Part shown: positions 46,382 through 56,092 of the stretch, in pieces
Numbering within the stretch: the first letter of the stretch is position 1
How the letters are laid out: each line of letters begins with the position of its first letter
DNA from: JACCZX01 sp963807155
GTDB taxonomy: Bacteria > Pseudomonadota > Gammaproteobacteria > Burkholderiales > Burkholderiaceae_F
Length of the DNA: 64,000 nt
Direction of reading: 5' to 3'
Assembly: GCA_963807155.1 (NCBI GenBank)
Contig: CAWEAZ010000020.1
Coordinates: 1-64,000, forward strand
Notes under the pieces: generated by a model
The model's input: only the letters and a program-made list of their open reading frames with translations
The model's database searches: none
What the model was told of the DNA's origin: nothing
Position numbers and translations under genes: made by a program

Positions 46382-48012
46382 TGGGAGCTCTTGGGATCGA
46401 GGGATTCTGAATCGAGCGACGCAATGCGGGCGGCGGCCTCGGTGGCCTCGGCGGGTGATGCCACCAGTGCAATCCTGACATAGCCCCGGCCCGGATTGCC
46501 GCCGCTCGTATCTCGCGATAAATAGCTCCCCGGCAGCACTGTCACATTCTTGTGCGCGTACAAGCGCTGTGCGTAGTCGGTATCGCTGATGGGCGTGCGA
46601 GCCCACAGATAAAACGCCGCCTCGGGTATCGAACACGGAAGCCGGGAGGCGATGACCGGAGTGGCGCTCGCGAACTTCTTTGCGTAGAGCCGGCGGTTCT
46701 CGACGACGTGCGCTTCATCCTTCCAGGCGGCGATACTCGCATGTTGTACTGCGACGCTCATCGCGGTGCCGTGATACGTCCGATACAACAGGAATTTTTG
46801 CAGCACATCAGCGTCACCCGCGACGAAACCGGACCGCATGCCCGGCACGCTCGATCGCTTCGACAGACTGCAGAACATCACAAGGCGCTCGTAAGTACCC
46901 CGGCCGAGCTCGGTAGCCGCCTGCAAGCTGCCGAGCGGTGCTTTGCCTTCTTCAAAGTAAATCTCCGAGTAGCACTCGTCGGATGCGATCACGAAACCGT
47001 AGCGGTCCGAAAGCTCGAACAGCTGCCGCCAGTCCTCGAGCGTCATGACGTGTCCGGTCGGGTTGCCGGGCGAACAGACGTAGACCAGCTGCACGTTGCG
47101 CCACTCGGCGGGTGTCAGCGTCTCGAAGCGCATGCGGAAACCGTCGTCCGCAGTGGTCGGCAGATAGACGGGCTTGGCCCCCGCCAGCAGTGCTGCGCCT
47201 TCGTAGATCTGATAGAACGGATTTGGAGCGACGACGCGCGCATCGCGCGTGCGGTCAATCACCGTTTGCGCGAAAGAGAACAGCGCTTCGCGCGTGCCGG
47301 TCACCGGTAGCACCTGCGTCGAAGGGTCGATCGCCTTCAGCTGATAACGTCGCGTTGCCCACGTGGCGATCGCTTCTCGCAACTCTGGCACACCGGTGGT
47401 CGACGGATAGCTTGCGATACCGGCCAGCGCCTTCGCGTAGGCGTCAACAATGAAGGGCGGGGTTGGGTGCTTCGGTTCGCCGATGGACAGGTTGATTGGC
47501 GCAAGATCTGCGGCGGGCTCGATGCCGGCGAACAGTTGGCGCAGCCGCTCGAACGGGTACGGCTGCAGGCGATCAAGATCGGGATTCAAGGCTGACTCGC
47601 GAGTCGAGCTACCCAGCGGTTCTTCGCGTACCTGCACGTAGGTCGCAGGTTTCCAGCCTTTCTTGCGATGCTCGGCCGTCACGGTCGTAAAAATCCCGCC
47701 GCGCACGTACCACTCTGCCGTCAGGCGCATGAAGCGTGGGGCAATTGCCTTGACCAGATCGTCCAGGATGGCATTGGTCACCGCCTCGTGAAACGCGCCT
47801 TCATTGCGATACGACCACATGTAAAGCTTCAGGCTTTTCAGCTCGACATTGCGCTTGTCGGGCACGAAGTCGAGCATCATCGTCGCGAAGTCCGGCTGGC
47901 CGGTGAGCGGGCACAGGCACGTGAACTCCGGGATTTTCATTCGCACCCAGTAATCGCGCTGCGGCGACGGGTTGGCGAAAGTTTCGAGGATCTTCGAGGG
48001 GCGTGTGGCCAT
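46378..48012 (-). CDS. Apparent QueF-DapC fusion: 7-cyano-7-deazaguanine reductase plus succinyldiaminopimelate aminotransferase
   Basis: One 544-codon frame. Residues 1-about 130 are unimodular QueF (FTCLCPLTGQPDFATMMLDF with nucleophilic Cys; ELKSLKLYMWSYRNEGAFHE), making preQ1 for queuosine. Residues 142-544 are DapC, a class I PLP aminotransferase (LSIGEPKHPTPPFIVDA; FCSLSKRSSVPGMRSGF with the PLP Lys). A TTG at 47589 fits an independent dapC start, and a TGA in the +1 frame (47588-47586) overlaps it. The two may therefore be separate coupled genes joined by one indel near GGG in EEPLG. dapC at least is clear by context with dapD. Confidence 0.85.
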   Translation of the reverse strand: MATRPSKILETFANPSPQRDYWVRMKIPEFTCLCPLTGQPDFATMMLDFVPDKRNVELKSLKLYMWSYRNEGAFHEAVTNAILDDLVKAIAPRFMRLTAEWYVRGGIFTTVTAEHRKKGWKPATYVQVREEPLGSSTRESALNPDLDRLQPYPFERLRQLFAGIEPAADLAPINLSIGEPKHPTPPFIVDAYAKALAGIASYPSTTGVPELREAIATWATRRYQLKAIDPSTQVLPVTGTREALFSFAQTVIDRTRDARVVAPNPFYQIYEGAALLAGAKPVYLPTTADDGFRMRFETLTPAEWRNVQLVYVCSPGNPTGHVMTLEDWRQLFELSDRYGFVIASDECYSEIYFEEGKAPLGSLQAATELGRGTYERLVMFCSLSKRSSVPGMRSGFVAGDADVLQKFLLYRTYHGTAMSVAVQHASIAAWKDEAHVVENRRLYAKKFASATPVIASRLPCSIPEAAFYLWARTPISDTDYAQRLYAHKNVTVLPGSYLSRDTSGGNPGRGYVRIALVASPAEATEAAARIASLDSESLDPKSSQ

Positions 48013-48050
48013 GCAGGATGATGCAGAAGAATGAGACAGGCTTGCACGGT

Positions 48051-48056
48051 ATTATA
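48051..48056 (-). promoter_or_regulatory. Possible -10 box for queF/dapC
   Basis: On the minus strand 48056-48051 reads TATAAT, about 39 bases upstream of the queF ATG at 48012. No good -35 box is seen at 17-18 bp spacing. The 130-bp gap is shared with the divergent smc gene. Confidence 0.4.
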
Positions 48057-48141
48057 AGAAGATCGCATCGGAAGACCGGCGACTGCACTCTCAAACGCTT
48101 TGCGCATCTTGCATGCGCCCAATCACAATCCCTACAAAAAC

Positions 48142-51100
48142 GTGCGCCTTCGGCAGATCAGACTCGCCGGGTTTAAATCATTTGTCGATCCCACGCCGAT
48201 TGACGTTCCCGGCACGCTAGTCGGTGTCGTTGGTCCGAATGGCTGCGGTAAGTCGAATGTGATCGACGCCGTGCGCTGGGTCCTCGGCGAGAGCAAGGCT
48301 GCCGAGTTACGCGGCGAGTCGATGCAGGACGTGATCTTCAACGGGTCAGGGGATCGCAAGCCCGCCGGCCGGGCCAGCGTCGAGCTTGCGTTCGATAACA
48401 GCGAGGGTCGTATCGGTGGCGCATGGGCGCAGTACGCCGAGATTTCGGTCAAGCGCGTGCTGACGCGCGACGGTTCATCGAGCTACTACATCAATAACCA
48501 GAACGTGCGTCGGCGCGATGTGCACGACATGTTCCTGGGAACCGGCCTCGGACCGCGCGCGTACGCGATCATCGGCCAGGGAATGATCTCGCGCATCGTT
48601 GAGGCGCGTCCCGAAGAGCTGCGCATCTTCCTGGAGGAAGCGGCCGGCGTGTCCAAGTACAAGGAGCGCCGCCGCGAAACCGAAAACCGTCTGGCGGATA
48701 CGCGCGACAACCTGACGCGCGTCGAAGACATCCTGCGCGAGCTCGACACGCAGATCGGCAAGCTCGAGCAACAAGCCGCGGTGGCGCAGACATATCGTTC
48801 CCTGCAGGCAACTCACGACGAGCAGCAACAACTGTTGTGGCTGACACGCAGGCGCGAGGCCGACGCGGAGCGCGACAAGGTGACGCGCGATATTTCCAAT
48901 CGCACTGTCGCGTTGGATGCCCATGTGGCCGAGTTAAGAGGTGCGGAGCGCGCGCTCGAAGACGTTCGAAATGCGCACTTTGCCGCCAGCGACGCCGTTC
49001 ATAACGCCCAAGGCGCGATGTTCGAAGTCAACGCCGAAGTGGCCAAGCTCGAGTCCGAGATACGGCTGATTGCGGAAAGCCGCACGCGGCTCTCAGCCCA
49101 GGTCGATTCCCTGGTTGCGACCCGCAACGTTCGCCTGAACGAGCATTCCGAACTGCGCCAGCGGGCGGTCGAGCTTGTACAAGCGATCGCAGAAATGGTG
49201 CAGCAGCTGGAGCAGGCGAAGAGCAGCGTTTCCGCGCACGAGGCGAAGCTTCCGCAGCTCGAACAGACGTACCGCACTACGCGTGATGCGGTGACCGCAG
49301 CACAAGCCGAGGCGGCGCTCGCCGAGCAATCGATCGAGGCCGCTGCCGTTGAGCAGCGCAACGCCGACCGTCAACTGGCGCAGCTCGCGCAGCGACGCGA
49401 ACGTCTGCGCGAGGAGCAGGCGTCGATCGGCTCACCCGATGAAGCGCAGCTCGCGGGTTTGAAGCAGCAACTCGTCAAGAACGAGAGCGAAGTGGCTGCT
49501 GGCGCTGAATTACAGCAGCGCAGCGATGCGAACGTCGATCGGATGACCGAGGAGCGGCAGCAGCGCGTGGACGATCGCACGCGACAGGGCGAAGTACTGG
49601 CGAGGCACGAAGCGCATCTGCAGGCGCTGAAGCAAGTGCAAGCCAGCGTCGAAGCCAACGCCAAGCTCGACCCGTGGCTGCGGGCACAAGGGCTCGAGAA
49701 CTTGCCGCGCCTGTTTCGCAAGCTGGTGGTTGAACCCGGCTGGGAGACCGCGTTCGAGGCGGTGTTGCGCGAGCGCGTGCAGGGCCTCGAGGTCGGCAAG
49801 CTGGATACGATCGGCGGGCTGGCCGCCGATGCGCCGCCCGCGCGCGTTGCGTTTTATTCGACCAGTGGTGCTGTCCCAAGCGACGTGCGCAATTTGGCGC
49901 AGTTGGCCGGGTTCCGTCGGCTGAGCGAACTGGTGCGTACGCACGATGTCGCATTTGCCGCGTTGCTCGCAGACTGGCTCGCCAATGTATTCGTTGCCGA
50001 TGATCTTGCCGCGGCGCTCGCTGCGCGGGGCGAACTACCTCCGGGCGGGCAGTTCGTCGTACAGGCGGCGCACCGTGTGTCGCGGCACGACGTGCACTTT
50101 TACGCGGCCGACGATCAGACCTCGGGGTTGCTCGCGCGTCGCTTGGAGATCGAGAACCTCGAGCGCGAAGTACGTGCGCAACGGTTGATCGCCGAACAGG
50201 CAACCGCTGCGGTTGCACGCGCCGAGGCCGAGTTGAAGTCGGCTCAGCAGGCGCGCGAAACAGCGCGGCAGGATGCGGAAGCTCGCAGAGCGCAGATGCA
50301 CACACTACAACTCGAATCGGTTCGCCTCGAAGAATTGATCGATCGGGTTCGGCATCGCACCAGCCAGATCGATACCGAGCTGCAGGAGATCGAAGCTAAC
50401 GAGCGCGAAGCACGCATGCAGCGCCAACAAGCGGATGCACGGTTCCAGCAGCTCGACGACGAGTTGTCACCGCGCCAGGAGGCCGTTGAAGCCGCACGTC
50501 TGACATACGAGGAGTCCGATCGCGTGCTGCGCGCAGCGCGCGACGAGCAGCGCGTGCTTGACACCGCACGCCAGCATTGCGAGTTTGCGCTGAACTCGAA
50601 TCGCGAACGCGAAGTGGACCTGGCGCGAGGCGCGGAAGCCGCGAGTGCCGACGCTCAGCGGTTAGCAGCTGAAATCGCCCGGGCCGATGACGAGCTGAAG
50701 CGCCTTGACGACAGCGGCGCACGCGCCGGACTTGCCGACTGGCTTGCGCGCCGCTCGGCCGCCGAAGAATCGCTGCGGCATGCGCGTAGCCATTTGGACG
50801 ACTTCGCGCAGCAACTGCGCACTGCCGACGAGAAGCGGATGACGCTCGAGCGCGACGTTCAGCCGCTCCGAGACAAACTGACCGAGCAGCAGCTGAAGGA
50901 ACAGGCAGCGCGACTCGCCGCCGAGCAATTTGCGAGTCAGCTGGCAGACGCTGCAGCCGATGAGGCGGCACTGACGGAGAAACTAACCAAGCCGCCGCAA
51001 AAAGCCGCTGCGCTGCAGGCCGAGATCGTGCGCCTCGCGCAGGAAATCGAGGCGCTCGGCGCCGTCAACCTTGCCGCACTCGAAGAGCTGACCACGTCGC

Positions 51101-51675
51101 GTGAGCGAAAGAATTTCCTCGATGCGCAGTCTGCCGATCTGACAGCGGCCATTACGACGCTCGAAGATGCGATTCGCAAGATCGACCGCGAGACGCGGCA
51201 GATGCTGCAGCAGACGTTCGATGCTGTGAACGTGCACTTTGGTCAGTTGTTCCCGAAGCTGTTCGGCGGTGGCGAGGCCCGGCTGATCATGACCGGCGAG
51301 GAGATTTTGGATGCTGGGGTGCAGGTGATGGCGCAACCGCCAGGCAAGCGCAACAGCACGATTCACCTGCTTTCGGGTGGCGAGAAAGCACTGACGGCGA
51401 TCGCCTTGGTATTTGCGTTGTTCAAGCTGAATCCGGCACCGTTTTGCCTGCTCGACGAGGTTGACGCACCGCTCGATGATGCCAATACCGAGCGCTTCTG
51501 CCGCCTGGTCGAATCGATGACGGACAACACGCAGTTCATGTTCATCACGCACAACAAGATTTCGATGGAGATGGCGCAGCAGTTGATTGGCGTCACGATG
51601 CAGGAGCAAGGGGTGTCGCGCATCGTCGCAGTCGATATCGACAGCGCCGTGCGGCTGACCGCTGAGGCCGCGTAA
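48142..51675 (+). CDS. smc: Chromosome segregation ATPase SMC
   Basis: An SMC protein of about 1177 residues. The N-terminal head is VRLRQIRLAGFKSFVDPT with Walker A GPNGCGKSN, followed by a long coiled coil, the hinge (around residues 500-650, with FYSTSGAVPSDVRNLAQL), a second coiled coil, and the C-terminal head with LSGGEKALTAIALVFALF and Walker B PFCLLDEVDAPLDDANTERFC. The GTG at 48142 starts the family-typical sequence; upstream TTG at 48100 is less likely. It is intact over 3.5 kb, and zipA and ligA follow as in many betaproteobacteria. Confidence 0.92.
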   Translation: MRLRQIRLAGFKSFVDPTPIDVPGTLVGVVGPNGCGKSNVIDAVRWVLGESKAAELRGESMQDVIFNGSGDRKPAGRASVELAFDNSEGRIGGAWAQYAEISVKRVLTRDGSSSYYINNQNVRRRDVHDMFLGTGLGPRAYAIIGQGMISRIVEARPEELRIFLEEAAGVSKYKERRRETENRLADTRDNLTRVEDILRELDTQIGKLEQQAAVAQTYRSLQATHDEQQQLLWLTRRREADAERDKVTRDISNRTVALDAHVAELRGAERALEDVRNAHFAASDAVHNAQGAMFEVNAEVAKLESEIRLIAESRTRLSAQVDSLVATRNVRLNEHSELRQRAVELVQAIAEMVQQLEQAKSSVSAHEAKLPQLEQTYRTTRDAVTAAQAEAALAEQSIEAAAVEQRNADRQLAQLAQRRERLREEQASIGSPDEAQLAGLKQQLVKNESEVAAGAELQQRSDANVDRMTEERQQRVDDRTRQGEVLARHEAHLQALKQVQASVEANAKLDPWLRAQGLENLPRLFRKLVVEPGWETAFEAVLRERVQGLEVGKLDTIGGLAADAPPARVAFYSTSGAVPSDVRNLAQLAGFRRLSELVRTHDVAFAALLADWLANVFVADDLAAALAARGELPPGGQFVVQAAHRVSRHDVHFYAADDQTSGLLARRLEIENLEREVRAQRLIAEQATAAVARAEAELKSAQQARETARQDAEARRAQMHTLQLESVRLEELIDRVRHRTSQIDTELQEIEANEREARMQRQQADARFQQLDDELSPRQEAVEAARLTYEESDRVLRAARDEQRVLDTARQHCEFALNSNREREVDLARGAEAASADAQRLAAEIARADDELKRLDDSGARAGLADWLARRSAAEESLRHARSHLDDFAQQLRTADEKRMTLERDVQPLRDKLTEQQLKEQAARLAAEQFASQLADAAADEAALTEKLTKPPQKAAALQAEIVRLAQEIEALGAVNLAALEELTTSRERKNFLDAQSADLTAAITTLEDAIRKIDRETRQMLQQTFDAVNVHFGQLFPKLFGGGEARLIMTGEEILDAGVQVMAQPPGKRNSTIHLLSGGEKALTAIALVFALFKLNPAPFCLLDEVDAPLDDANTERFCRLVESMTDNTQFMFITHNKISMEMAQQLIGVTMQEQGVSRIVAVDIDSAVRLTAEAA

Positions 51676-51684
51676 CTCGCGAGC

Positions 51685-52770
51685 ATGAAACAGCTCACCT
51701 GGGTGTTGCTCGCGATCGCGGTGTTCTTGCTGATCGCGCTTTACCTGTATGGCAAATGGCAGGAGCGCAGATCGGCTCGGCTAGATGACGCTGAAAGCGA
51801 TCGTGACGTCACGTCGCTTGACCGCCCGTTGCTGTCCCGCGCGGGTTCAGCGCGCAATGCTCGCAGCAGCAACCAGGCTCCGGTCCGAATCGAACCGACG
51901 ATGGGGCTTTCGGGCGAACCTGATCTGAGTGCCAGCGAACCTTCAAGCGATGACGCTTCCGCCGAAACGCAGCCGGTAGGGGGATGGGTCGAGGATGCGC
52001 TGCTCGATGTCATGCTCGAGCTGCGCTGCGTGCACGCGTTTGACGGCGTGGCTGCGCTCGAGGCGCGAGCACAGCTCGATCGACTTGCACTGCCATTGCC
52101 GATTCATCTCGCAGTATGGGACAGCAAGGCGGGATGCTGGAGCTTGCCCGACCGGTTTGGTTTTTATTCCGAGATGTTGATTGCGGTGCAGTTGGCGACG
52201 CGGCGCCATTCGCTGGGTGAAATCGATGCGTCGCGTTTCGTTGCGGCGGTTCAACAAATTGCGGTATCGATCGACGCAGACTTCGATCCGCCTGACGTTG
52301 CGTGGCTGGTGCAGCAGGCAGCGGCACTCGATGCGTTGTGCGCGCGCTTCGACGTGCAGATAACGCTGACACTGGAGGCGCTGGCCGAGCCATGGAGCCA
52401 CGCTCACGTCGATGCAGCGGCGATCGAGGCGAGCTTGAGCGGCGTTGAGCGCGAGCGATGGGAACGAGACGCGGAGCATCCACTCGCGCTGTCAATGACC
52501 TCCCCGACAATGTTTCCGACGCAGCGTCTGACGCTGTCGCTCGACGTTCCGCGCTCGTCCGCAGATCCATCGCCCTTATCGATACTGTTCGAGGTTGCGC
52601 ATCAGCTGGCTGAACGGTTGAACGCACGCGTCGTAGATGACAATGGTCGGGTCGTCGAATCTACCGCGCAATCGGCGATTGCATCCGAGCTCGAAAAACT
52701 GGCCAGCGAGATGCGGGCTGCGAGCATCGAGCCGGGTTCGACTCGCGCGCGCCGCCTCTACGTGGGCTGA
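51685..52770 (+). CDS. zipA: Cell division protein ZipA-like
   Basis: A 361-residue protein with one N-terminal transmembrane helix (LTWVLLAIAVFLLIALYLY), a Pro/Ser/charged linker and a C-terminal domain (about 210-350) with the FtsZ-binding fold pattern (LTLSLDVPRSSADPSPLSILFEVAHQLAERLNARVVDDNGR). It anchors FtsZ to the membrane. The position between smc and ligA supports the assignment more than sequence similarity, which is low in this family. Confidence 0.8.
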   Translation: MKQLTWVLLAIAVFLLIALYLYGKWQERRSARLDDAESDRDVTSLDRPLLSRAGSARNARSSNQAPVRIEPTMGLSGEPDLSASEPSSDDASAETQPVGGWVEDALLDVMLELRCVHAFDGVAALEARAQLDRLALPLPIHLAVWDSKAGCWSLPDRFGFYSEMLIAVQLATRRHSLGEIDASRFVAAVQQIAVSIDADFDPPDVAWLVQQAAALDALCARFDVQITLTLEALAEPWSHAHVDAAAIEASLSGVERERWERDAEHPLALSMTSPTMFPTQRLTLSLDVPRSSADPSPLSILFEVAHQLAERLNARVVDDNGRVVESTAQSAIASELEKLASEMRAASIEPGSTRARRLYVG

Positions 52771-52778
52771 CACCTGCG

Positions 52779-54807
52779 ATGGCGCGCGCAAAGCCGCCTG
52801 CGGAGGCCATTCGGCGCCTGCGCGAACAGATTGTTCGGGCCGATCACGATTACTACCTGCTCGATCAGCCGACGTTGCCCGACGCGGAGTACGACCGGCT
52901 GATGCGAGAGCTGCAGGCTCTCGAAGCTGCGCACCCCGAGTTGGTCAGCCCCGATTCGCCCACGCAACGCGTCGGGGGTGCACCGAGCCGCGAGTTTCGC
53001 GAGGTTCGGCATGCGGCGCCGATGCTGTCGCTAAACAATGCATTCGATGAAGCCAGCGTCGCAGCATTTGATACGCGCGCGCGCGATGCGCTAGCACGAG
53101 CCGGCCGCTCGGTGGAACAGATCGAGTACGCATGTGAGCTGAAATTCGACGGCCTGGCGGTCAATCTGCGCTACGAGCAGCGGCGAGCTTGTTCTGGGCG
53201 CTACGCGTGGTGATGGCGCGGTGGGCGAGGACGTCACCGCAAACATCCGCACGATTCGTGCGATTCCGCTTCATCTGGGTAAGCGCGCACCCGCGGTCCT
53301 TGAAGTTCGCGGTGAAGTGATGATGTTCAAGCGCGAGTTCGAGCGCTTGAATGAACGGCAGCGCGCGAAGGAAGAACGCGAGTATGCGAATCCGCGCAAC
53401 GCGGCTGCAGGCGCGCTGCGGCAACTCGATTCCCGCATCACGGCTGAACGTTCATTGCGGTTCTTTGCTTATGGGTTGGGTGAGCTGCAGGGCGCCGCCG
53501 AACCGGCAACGCACGCGGCGCTGCTGGACTGGTTCGTCGACTTCGGCGTACCGGTGGCGCGCGAGCGCGCAGTCGTCGACGGCGTCGCCGGCTGCTTGGG
53601 CTTTTACGAGGCGGTTGGCGAGCGGCGCTCCACGCTTCCGTACGAAATCGACGGCGTCGTTTATCGAGTCAATTCGCGAGCCGATCAGCAAGTGCTCGGG
53701 TACGTCTCGCGTGCTCCGCGCTTTGCAATTGCGCACAAATTCCCTGCGCAGGAAGCGGTGACGCAACTGATCGGCATCGATATCCAGGTCGGCCGCACCG
53801 GAGCACTGACGCCGGTGGCACGTCTCACTCCGGTCTTCGTCGGTGGCGTCACGGTCACCAACGCCACGCTGCACAATGAAGACGAGATTCGCCGCAAGGA
53901 CGTCCGCATCGGCGATACCGTCATCGTGCGACGCGCCGGCGACGTGATTCCCGAGGTTGTTGCCGTCGTTCCAGAGCGCAGGCCTACTGACGCCAGGGTG
54001 TTCAAGATGCCGGCGCGCTGCCCGGTATGCGGGTCGCGTGTTTATCGCGAGGAGGGCGAAGCGGTAACGCGCTGCACCGGCGGCCTGGTGTGCGGCGCGC
54101 AGCGCAAGCAGGCGCTGCTGCACTTTGCCAGCCGGCGCGCGCTCGACGTCGAAGGGTTGGGGGACAAGATCGTCGATCAGCTGGTCGATAGCGGCCTGGT
54201 CCACGCTCCGGCGGACTTATTCAAGCTCGACGCCGAAACTTTGGCCGGTCTCGACCGGATGGGAGGCAAATCGGCTGCGAATCTGGTTGCGGCGCTCGAG
54301 CGCGCGCGCAGCACAACACTCGAGCGTTTCATTTACGCGCTTGGCATACGGCACGTGGGCGAGTCGACCGCGCGCGATTTGGCGCGTCACTTTGGCAGGC
54401 TCGACCCGATCATCCATGCATCGGAAGACGAGCTGCTGCAGGTTCCCGATGTCGGGCCTGTCGTTGCAGCATCGATCGCGCATTTTTTCGCCGAATCGCA
54501 CAACCGTGAAGGCGTCAAACAACTGCGCGCTGTCGGCGTTCACTGGCCCGAGTCGGATCCGGTGCGTAAGCCGGCCGGGCCGCTGGCCGGCAAGACGTTC
54601 GTCATCACCGGTACGTTGCCGACGCTAAAGCGCGACGATGCCAAATCGATGATTGAAGCGGCGGGCGGAAAAGTGGCGGGCTCAGTGTCGAAGAAAACCG
54701 ACTATGTCGTCGCTGGCGAAGACGCCGGGTCGAAGCTCGCGAAGGCGCGCGAGCTCGAGGTGTCTATCATCGACGAAGCGCAATTACAAAAAATGCTGGG
54801 AGACTAG
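52779..54807 (+). CDS. ligA: NAD-dependent DNA ligase LigA (frameshifted in this sequence)
   Basis: A NAD+-dependent ligase of about 675 residues when rejoined: Ia domain (DHDYYLLDQPTLPDAEYDRL), adenylation site KFDG (LKFDGLAVN), ATRGDGAVGEDVTANIRTI, OB fold, Zn finger CPVCGSRVYREEGEAVTRC...CGAQ, helix-hairpin-helix region and C-terminal BRCT (GKTFVITGTLPTLKRDDAKSMIEAAGGKV). One extra G near 53182 breaks the frame; deletion gives LRYEQRELVLGATRGDG. LigA is essential, so the break is almost certainly a sequence error. Confidence 0.93.
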
Positions 54808-54809
54808 TT

Positions 54810-55553
54810 TTGTACGCAATCATCGGTGGCAGTGGATTGGCCAAGCTCACCGCGCTGCAGAACCAGCGTCGGCAGGTGATGCGTACGCCGTACGGTGAAC
54901 CGTCGGGTGCGTTGACGTTTGGCGAATTTGCAGGGGCTGAAGTCGTGTTCCTTGCGCGCCATGGTTACGGCCACACACTGTCCCCGCACGAGATCAACTA
55001 TCGCGCCAACATCTGGGCGCTGAAGGAGCTGAAAGTCGAAGGCGTGATCGCCGTGGCCACTGTTGGCGGGATCCGCGACGATTTAGGGCCGGGATCTTTG
55101 GTGCTACCCGATCAGATCATCGACCACACACACAGCCGCAAGAGCACGTTTTTCGAAGGGTCGGAAATGCCGGTGACCCACGTCGACTTCACGCAGCCGT
55201 ATTCGCGAGCGTTGCGCGCGCGGCTCATCGCTGCGGCCACGGCGTGCAGCGAGAAGCTGTTCGACGGCGCCGTTTACGCGTGCACGCAGGGGCCTCGGCT
55301 CGAAACCGCGGCAGAGATCGAGCGCATCGCACGCGAAGGTGGTGATGTCGTCGGCATGACTGGTATGCCCGAGGCCGTGTTGGCGCGCGAGGCAGGTCTG
55401 GAATATGCGTCGCTTGCAGTAGTAATCAATTACGCCGCTGGCCGCAGGGACAGCGTGCAGTCGATCAAGCTTGAAGAGCTCGGAGAAGTGATGCATCAAA
55501 GCATCGTACGAGCGGTGCGCATTTTGACGTCGTTTTTTGAGAGGACGCCGTGA
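54810..55553 (+). CDS. S-methyl-5'-thioinosine phosphorylase (MTAP/PNP family)
   Basis: A 247-residue purine nucleoside phosphorylase-type enzyme: YAIIGGSGL (start), FLARHGYGHTLSPHEINYRANIWALKEL, VATVGGIRDDLGPGSLVLPDQIIDHT and TQGPRLETAAEIERI. It is related to methylthioadenosine phosphorylase; the short proteobacterial form acts on methylthioinosine. The start is TTG, supported by GGGAG and by the tyrosine-starting family N-terminus. The peptide deformylase GTG overlaps its stop. Confidence 0.85.
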   Translation: MYAIIGGSGLAKLTALQNQRRQVMRTPYGEPSGALTFGEFAGAEVVFLARHGYGHTLSPHEINYRANIWALKELKVEGVIAVATVGGIRDDLGPGSLVLPDQIIDHTHSRKSTFFEGSEMPVTHVDFTQPYSRALRARLIAAATACSEKLFDGAVYACTQGPRLETAAEIERIAREGGDVVGMTGMPEAVLAREAGLEYASLAVVINYAAGRRDSVQSIKLEELGEVMHQSIVRAVRILTSFFERTP

Positions 55554-56092
55554 TTCACGACATTCTGCGGATGGGCGATCCGCGGCTGCTGGAGGTGTCA
55601 CAACCGGTGCATGACCTCGCCGCGCCCGAGCTGAAGACGCTGGTCGATGACATGTTCGAGACGATGCACGCAGCGAGCGGTGCAGGGCTGGCGGCGCCGC
55701 AAATTGGTGTGCCGCTACGCCTGGTGATCTTTGGCTACAGCGATCCCGAAGCGCGCAACCCACGCTACCCCGATGCAGAGCCGGTGCCGCAAACGATCTT
55801 GATCAATCCGGTGATTGAGCCGTTGGGTAGCGAGATCGAAGAGGACTGGGAAGGATGCTTGTCGGTGCCGGGGTTACGCGGCGTCGTTCCGCGCCACTCG
55901 AAGATTCGTTACCGCGGCGTCGATCTGCAGGGGCGGCCGATCGATCGCGTGGCCGACGGTTTCCATGCACGTGTTGTGCAGCACGAATGCGATCACCTCG
56001 ACGGCATTCTGTATCCAATGCGCGTGCGCGACTTTTCGCGCTTTGGCTACACCGATATCTTGTTTCCCGAGATGGCCGACGCCGACGACTGA
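55550..56092 (+). CDS. def: Peptide deformylase
   Basis: A 180-residue metalloprotease that removes the N-formyl group from nascent proteins. The three motifs are present: GAGLAAPQIG, EGCLSVPGLRG and QHECDHLDGILY (metal His and catalytic Glu). The GTG start overlaps the phosphorylase stop (GTGA). The last 46 bases overlap the 3' end of glnD, which is on the opposite strand. Confidence 0.93.
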   Translation: MIHDILRMGDPRLLEVSQPVHDLAAPELKTLVDDMFETMHAASGAGLAAPQIGVPLRLVIFGYSDPEARNPRYPDAEPVPQTILINPVIEPLGSEIEEDWEGCLSVPGLRGVVPRHSKIRYRGVDLQGRPIDRVADGFHARVVQHECDHLDGILYPMRVRDFSRFGYTDILFPEMADADD

